From Oreohelix idahoensis (taxonomy: Eukaryota; Mollusca; Gastropoda; Stylommatophora; Oreohelicidae), in NCBI GenBank assembly GCA_024509875.1, contig JAMPIV010019840.1, positions 434,001 through 498,000 of the forward strand: 64,000 nucleotides of DNA. The letters run 5' to 3'. A program made the translations under genes and the position numbers. Of the stretch, positions 61,354-64,000 are shown one piece after another. Within the stretch, counting starts at the first letter, position 1. Each line of letters begins with the position of its first letter. The notes below the pieces were generated by a model that was given only the letters and a program-made list of their open reading frames with translations, was not told the origin of the DNA and made no database searches.

Positions 61354-64000
61354 GTGTTTATTCTTGTCACCTGTGCAACACTCATTTCTTCAAACTTGAT
61401 GTCCTCGGTAAGCATATGAAAGCAGTACACAGCGATGGAGGCTGGGAGTTTGATAATAAATGCAGTGATCTTCAGAATGTCTTACCACAGGACAGTGGAA
61501 ATAACATGAATGAAGCAGCGAGTAAGATTGGAGATGCCACTTTTAATGAGGTTGCAAGAGAAGAAAGCATCAACCTGAGACTCACTGATAATGAAGCATC
61601 AGTGAACCTCATCAACAGTCAGGAAAGGACTTCTACAGAGTTTGACAACCTACACAGTGGTGAATCAGGTTTACAAAATCAAGTCTGTAACATAAATTGC
61701 AGTATTCCATTTTCTGCCAGTGAGTTAAATGTTCAGCTTTGTGTGAGTGACAGAGCTGTTGCTACTTGCAGTGATGTAATCATTCAGTCTCACATGAAAC
61801 TAAAGGAAAGTATGTCCTACAAGTGTGATATGTGTGGTGTATTTTTTACTGTGAAAGATTGCATACAACATAACAGAATATATATACAAGAGAAGCCTTA
61901 CACGTGTGAAGTTTGTGATTCAGAATTTAATGAAAGTTGTAGGCTAAAATTACATGAAAGAATACATACAGGATATAAACCTTACACATGTGATGTTTGT
62001 GGAGCAGCATTTACTCAGACAACCAAGTTACAAGTTCATAAAAGACTGCATACAGTAAATAAACCTTACAATTGGGATGTTTGTGGTGCAGAATTTTCTC
62101 GGACACATCACCTACACAGTCATAAAGGAATACATACAGGAAATAAATATTATAGGTGTGATGTCTGTGGAGCAGCATTTACTGAGAGTAGTCTACAAAG
62201 TCATAAAAGAATACATACAGGAGAGAAGCCTTACAAGTATGATATTTGTGGTGCAGCATTTACTGTGAGCAGTAATCTACAAAGTCATAAAAGAAAACAT
62301 ACAGGAAATAAAACTTACAAGTGTGATGTTTGTGGTGCCGCATTTACTCAGAAAAGTCACCTACAAAGTCACGTAAGAAAACATGCAGGAAATAAACCTT
62401 ACAAGTGTGATGTTTGTAGTTCAGCATTTACTGAGAGTGGTGGTCTACAAAGGCATAAAAGAATACATTTGGGAAATAAGCCTTACAAATGTGATGATTG
62501 TGGTGAAGCATTTACTCAGAAAAGTCCGCTACAAAGGCATATAAGAATACATACAGGAGAGAAGCCTTACAAGTGTGATATTATTAATGCAGCATTTACT
62601 GAGAGCAGTAATCTACAAAGTCATAAAAGAATACATACAGGAAATAAACCTTACAAGTGTGATGTTTGTGGTGCAGCATTTACTATGAAAAGGTACCTAC
62701 AAAGTCACGTAAGAAAACATACAGGAAATAAATCTTACAAGTGTGATGTTTGTGGTGCAGCATTTACTCAGAAAAGTCAAATACAAAGTCACGTAATAAA
62801 ACATACAGGAAATAAACCTTACAAGTGTGATGTTTGTGGTGCAGCATTTACTCAGAAAAGTCAAATACAAAGTCACGTAATAAAACATACAGGAAATAAA
62901 CCTTACAAGTGTGATGTTTGTGGTGCAGCATTTACTCAGAAAAGTCAAATACAAAGTCACGTAATAAAACATACAGGAAATAAACCTTACAAGTGTGATG
63001 TTTGTGGTGCAGCATTTATTCAGAAAAGTCACCTACAAAGTCACATAAGAAAACATACAGGAAATAAACCTTACATGTGTGATGTCTGTGAAGCAGAATT
63101 TACTGAGAGTGGTAATCTAAAACGGCATAAAAGAATACATACAGGAGATAAACCTTACAAGTGTGATGATTGTGGTTCAGCATTTACTCGGAAAGATCAA
63201 CTACAAAGTCATAAAAGTGTACATACAGGAGAGAAGCCTTACAAGTGTGATGCTTGTGGTGCAGCATTTAATGTGAGCAGTAATCTTCAAAGTCATAAAA
63301 GAATACATACAGGAGAGAAGCCTTACATGTGTGATATTTGTGGTGCAGCATTTACTGTGAGCAGTAGTCTACAAGGACATAAAAGAATACATACAGGAGA
63401 GAAGCCTTACAAGTGTGATGTTTGTGGTGCAGCATTTAATACTAGCAGTTATCTACAAAGTCATAAAAGAATACATACAGGTGATAAGCCTTACAAGTGT
63501 GATATTTGTGGTGCAGCATTTAATATGAGCTGTAGTCTACAAAAGCATAAAAGAATACATACAGGAGAGAAGCCTTACAAGTGTGATGTTTGTGGTGCAG
63601 CATTTAATGTGAGCAGTCATCTACAAAGTCATAAAAGAATACATACAGGAAATAAACCTTACAAGTGTGATGATTGTGGTTCAGCATTTATTCGGAAAAA
63701 TGATCTACAAAAGCATAAAAGAATACATACAGGAGAGAAGCCTTACAAGTGTGATGTTTGTGGTGCAGCATTTAATTTTAGCAATAATCTACAAATTCAT
63801 AAAAGAATACATACAGGAGAGAAGCCTTACAAGTGTGATGATTGTGGTGCAGCATTTACTGAGAGTGGTGGTCTACAAAAGCATAAAAGAATACATACAG
63901 GAGAGAAGCCTTACAAGTGTGATGTCTGTGGTGCTGCATTTACTCGGAAAGATCTCCTACAAATACATAAAAGAGTACATACAAGAAATAAACCTTACAT
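61354..64000 (+). CDS. C2H2 zinc-finger protein, large last or internal exon (open at right edge)
   Basis: The frame is open from the splice-acceptor-like site to the window end, over 880 codons. It opens with a single C2H2 finger (YSCHLCNTHFFKLDVLGKHM...H). A non-finger, acidic and Ser/Asn-rich spacer of about 130 residues follows. Then come about 27 tandem fingers of 28 residues, typically KPYKCDVCGAAFTxxxxLQSHKRIHTG(E/N). Some fingers are degenerate: the first tandem one lacks the second His, one has W and one Y in place of the first Cys, one lacks the second Cys (CDIINAAF), and one is a residue short. Such proteins bind DNA in the nucleus, often as transcription regulators or transposon silencers; the target is unknown. 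An in-frame ATG at 61418 exists, but the upstream finger and acceptor site argue for an upstream exon outside this window. The stop codon is beyond 64000. This is the only plausible host gene here. Confidence 0.93.
62739..62990 (+). repeat. Three identical 84-bp zinc-finger units
   Basis: Three consecutive fingers with recognition-helix residues QKSQIQSHVIKH are identical or nearly so at the DNA level over 84 bp each. They indicate a recent tandem amplification within the finger array. Confidence 0.92.

Noticed and set aside
62697..63032. 111-codon minus-strand repetitive frame with Cys/Tyr-rich units
   Set aside because: It is the antisense shadow of the zinc-finger array and repeats every 28 residues because the array does.

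Overview
This is a transposon-dense, gene-poor, AT-rich stretch of an animal nuclear genome. There are no bacterial-style operons. It holds an intron-preceded C2H2 zinc-finger exon, RTE-type LINEs, Tc1/mariner, piggyBac, CACTG-ended, hAT-like and Ty3/gypsy (Gmr1-type) elements, tRNA-derived SINEs and microsatellites. The mix suggests an invertebrate, perhaps a lophotrochozoan such as a mollusc, but nothing here fixes the species. The only plausible host gene is the C2H2 zinc-finger gene that starts near 61.35 kb and runs off the right edge.

0-15.7 kb: broken RTE-like LINE copies, one with the rearrangement of a twin-primed 5' inversion. A Tc1 element (1.92-3.46 kb) is intact except for one in-frame stop. 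Two LINE copies keep their 5' ends but have lost their 3' ends (6.9-9.1 kb minus, 13.0-13.8 kb plus). There is also an old dispersed repeat in inverted orientation (3.5-4.1 and 12.1-12.8 kb) and several minisatellites, including 7 copies of 51 bp and 3 copies of 60 bp.

15.74-19.38 kb: a complete but mutated piggyBac element (family A) with TTAA ends and three tandem 364-bp repeats, one of them split by a tRNA-derived SINE. LINE relics follow to 22.2 kb.

22.5-38.3 kb: a nest of insertions. From outside inwards it has the ends of a hAT-like element (23.55 and 38.34 kb), a solo LTR with a perfect 5-bp duplication, a second piggyBac A copy, a Gmr1-type Ty3/gypsy retrotransposon inside that copy (integrase remnants lie upstream of reverse transcriptase), and a 0.9-kb piggyBac B derivative inside the 5' LTR.

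39.07-57.41 kb: a second nest. Its host is a third piggyBac (family C) whose ends lie 18.3 kb apart. Its ~395-bp tandem repeats have received an LTR retrotransposon carrying an RRM-like domain, a ~300-bp retroposon, a 2.0-kb solo LTR, an almost intact piggyBac B, and a 2.2-kb CACTG-ended element. The last encodes a family of uncharacterised invertebrate proteins. Because the host repeat is present in several copies, empty target sites can be read directly for most of these insertions.

57.8-61.2 kb: a minus-strand LINE carrying a nested, internally deleted LINE with an 11-bp target duplication. 61.35-64.0 kb: the zinc-finger exon with about 27 fingers.

The most notable signals are: (i) paired palindromes at fixed positions (about 24 and 68 bp from TTAA, exactly 44 bp apart) at the transposase-5' end of piggyBac types whose palindrome sequences differ completely; (ii) the CACTG/3-bp-duplication ends of the orphan-protein element; (iii) the RRM-like domain in an LTR retrotransposon; (iv) two unrelated LTR elements at the same base of a repeated unit; and (v) recurrent TGA stops at apparent former CGA codons.
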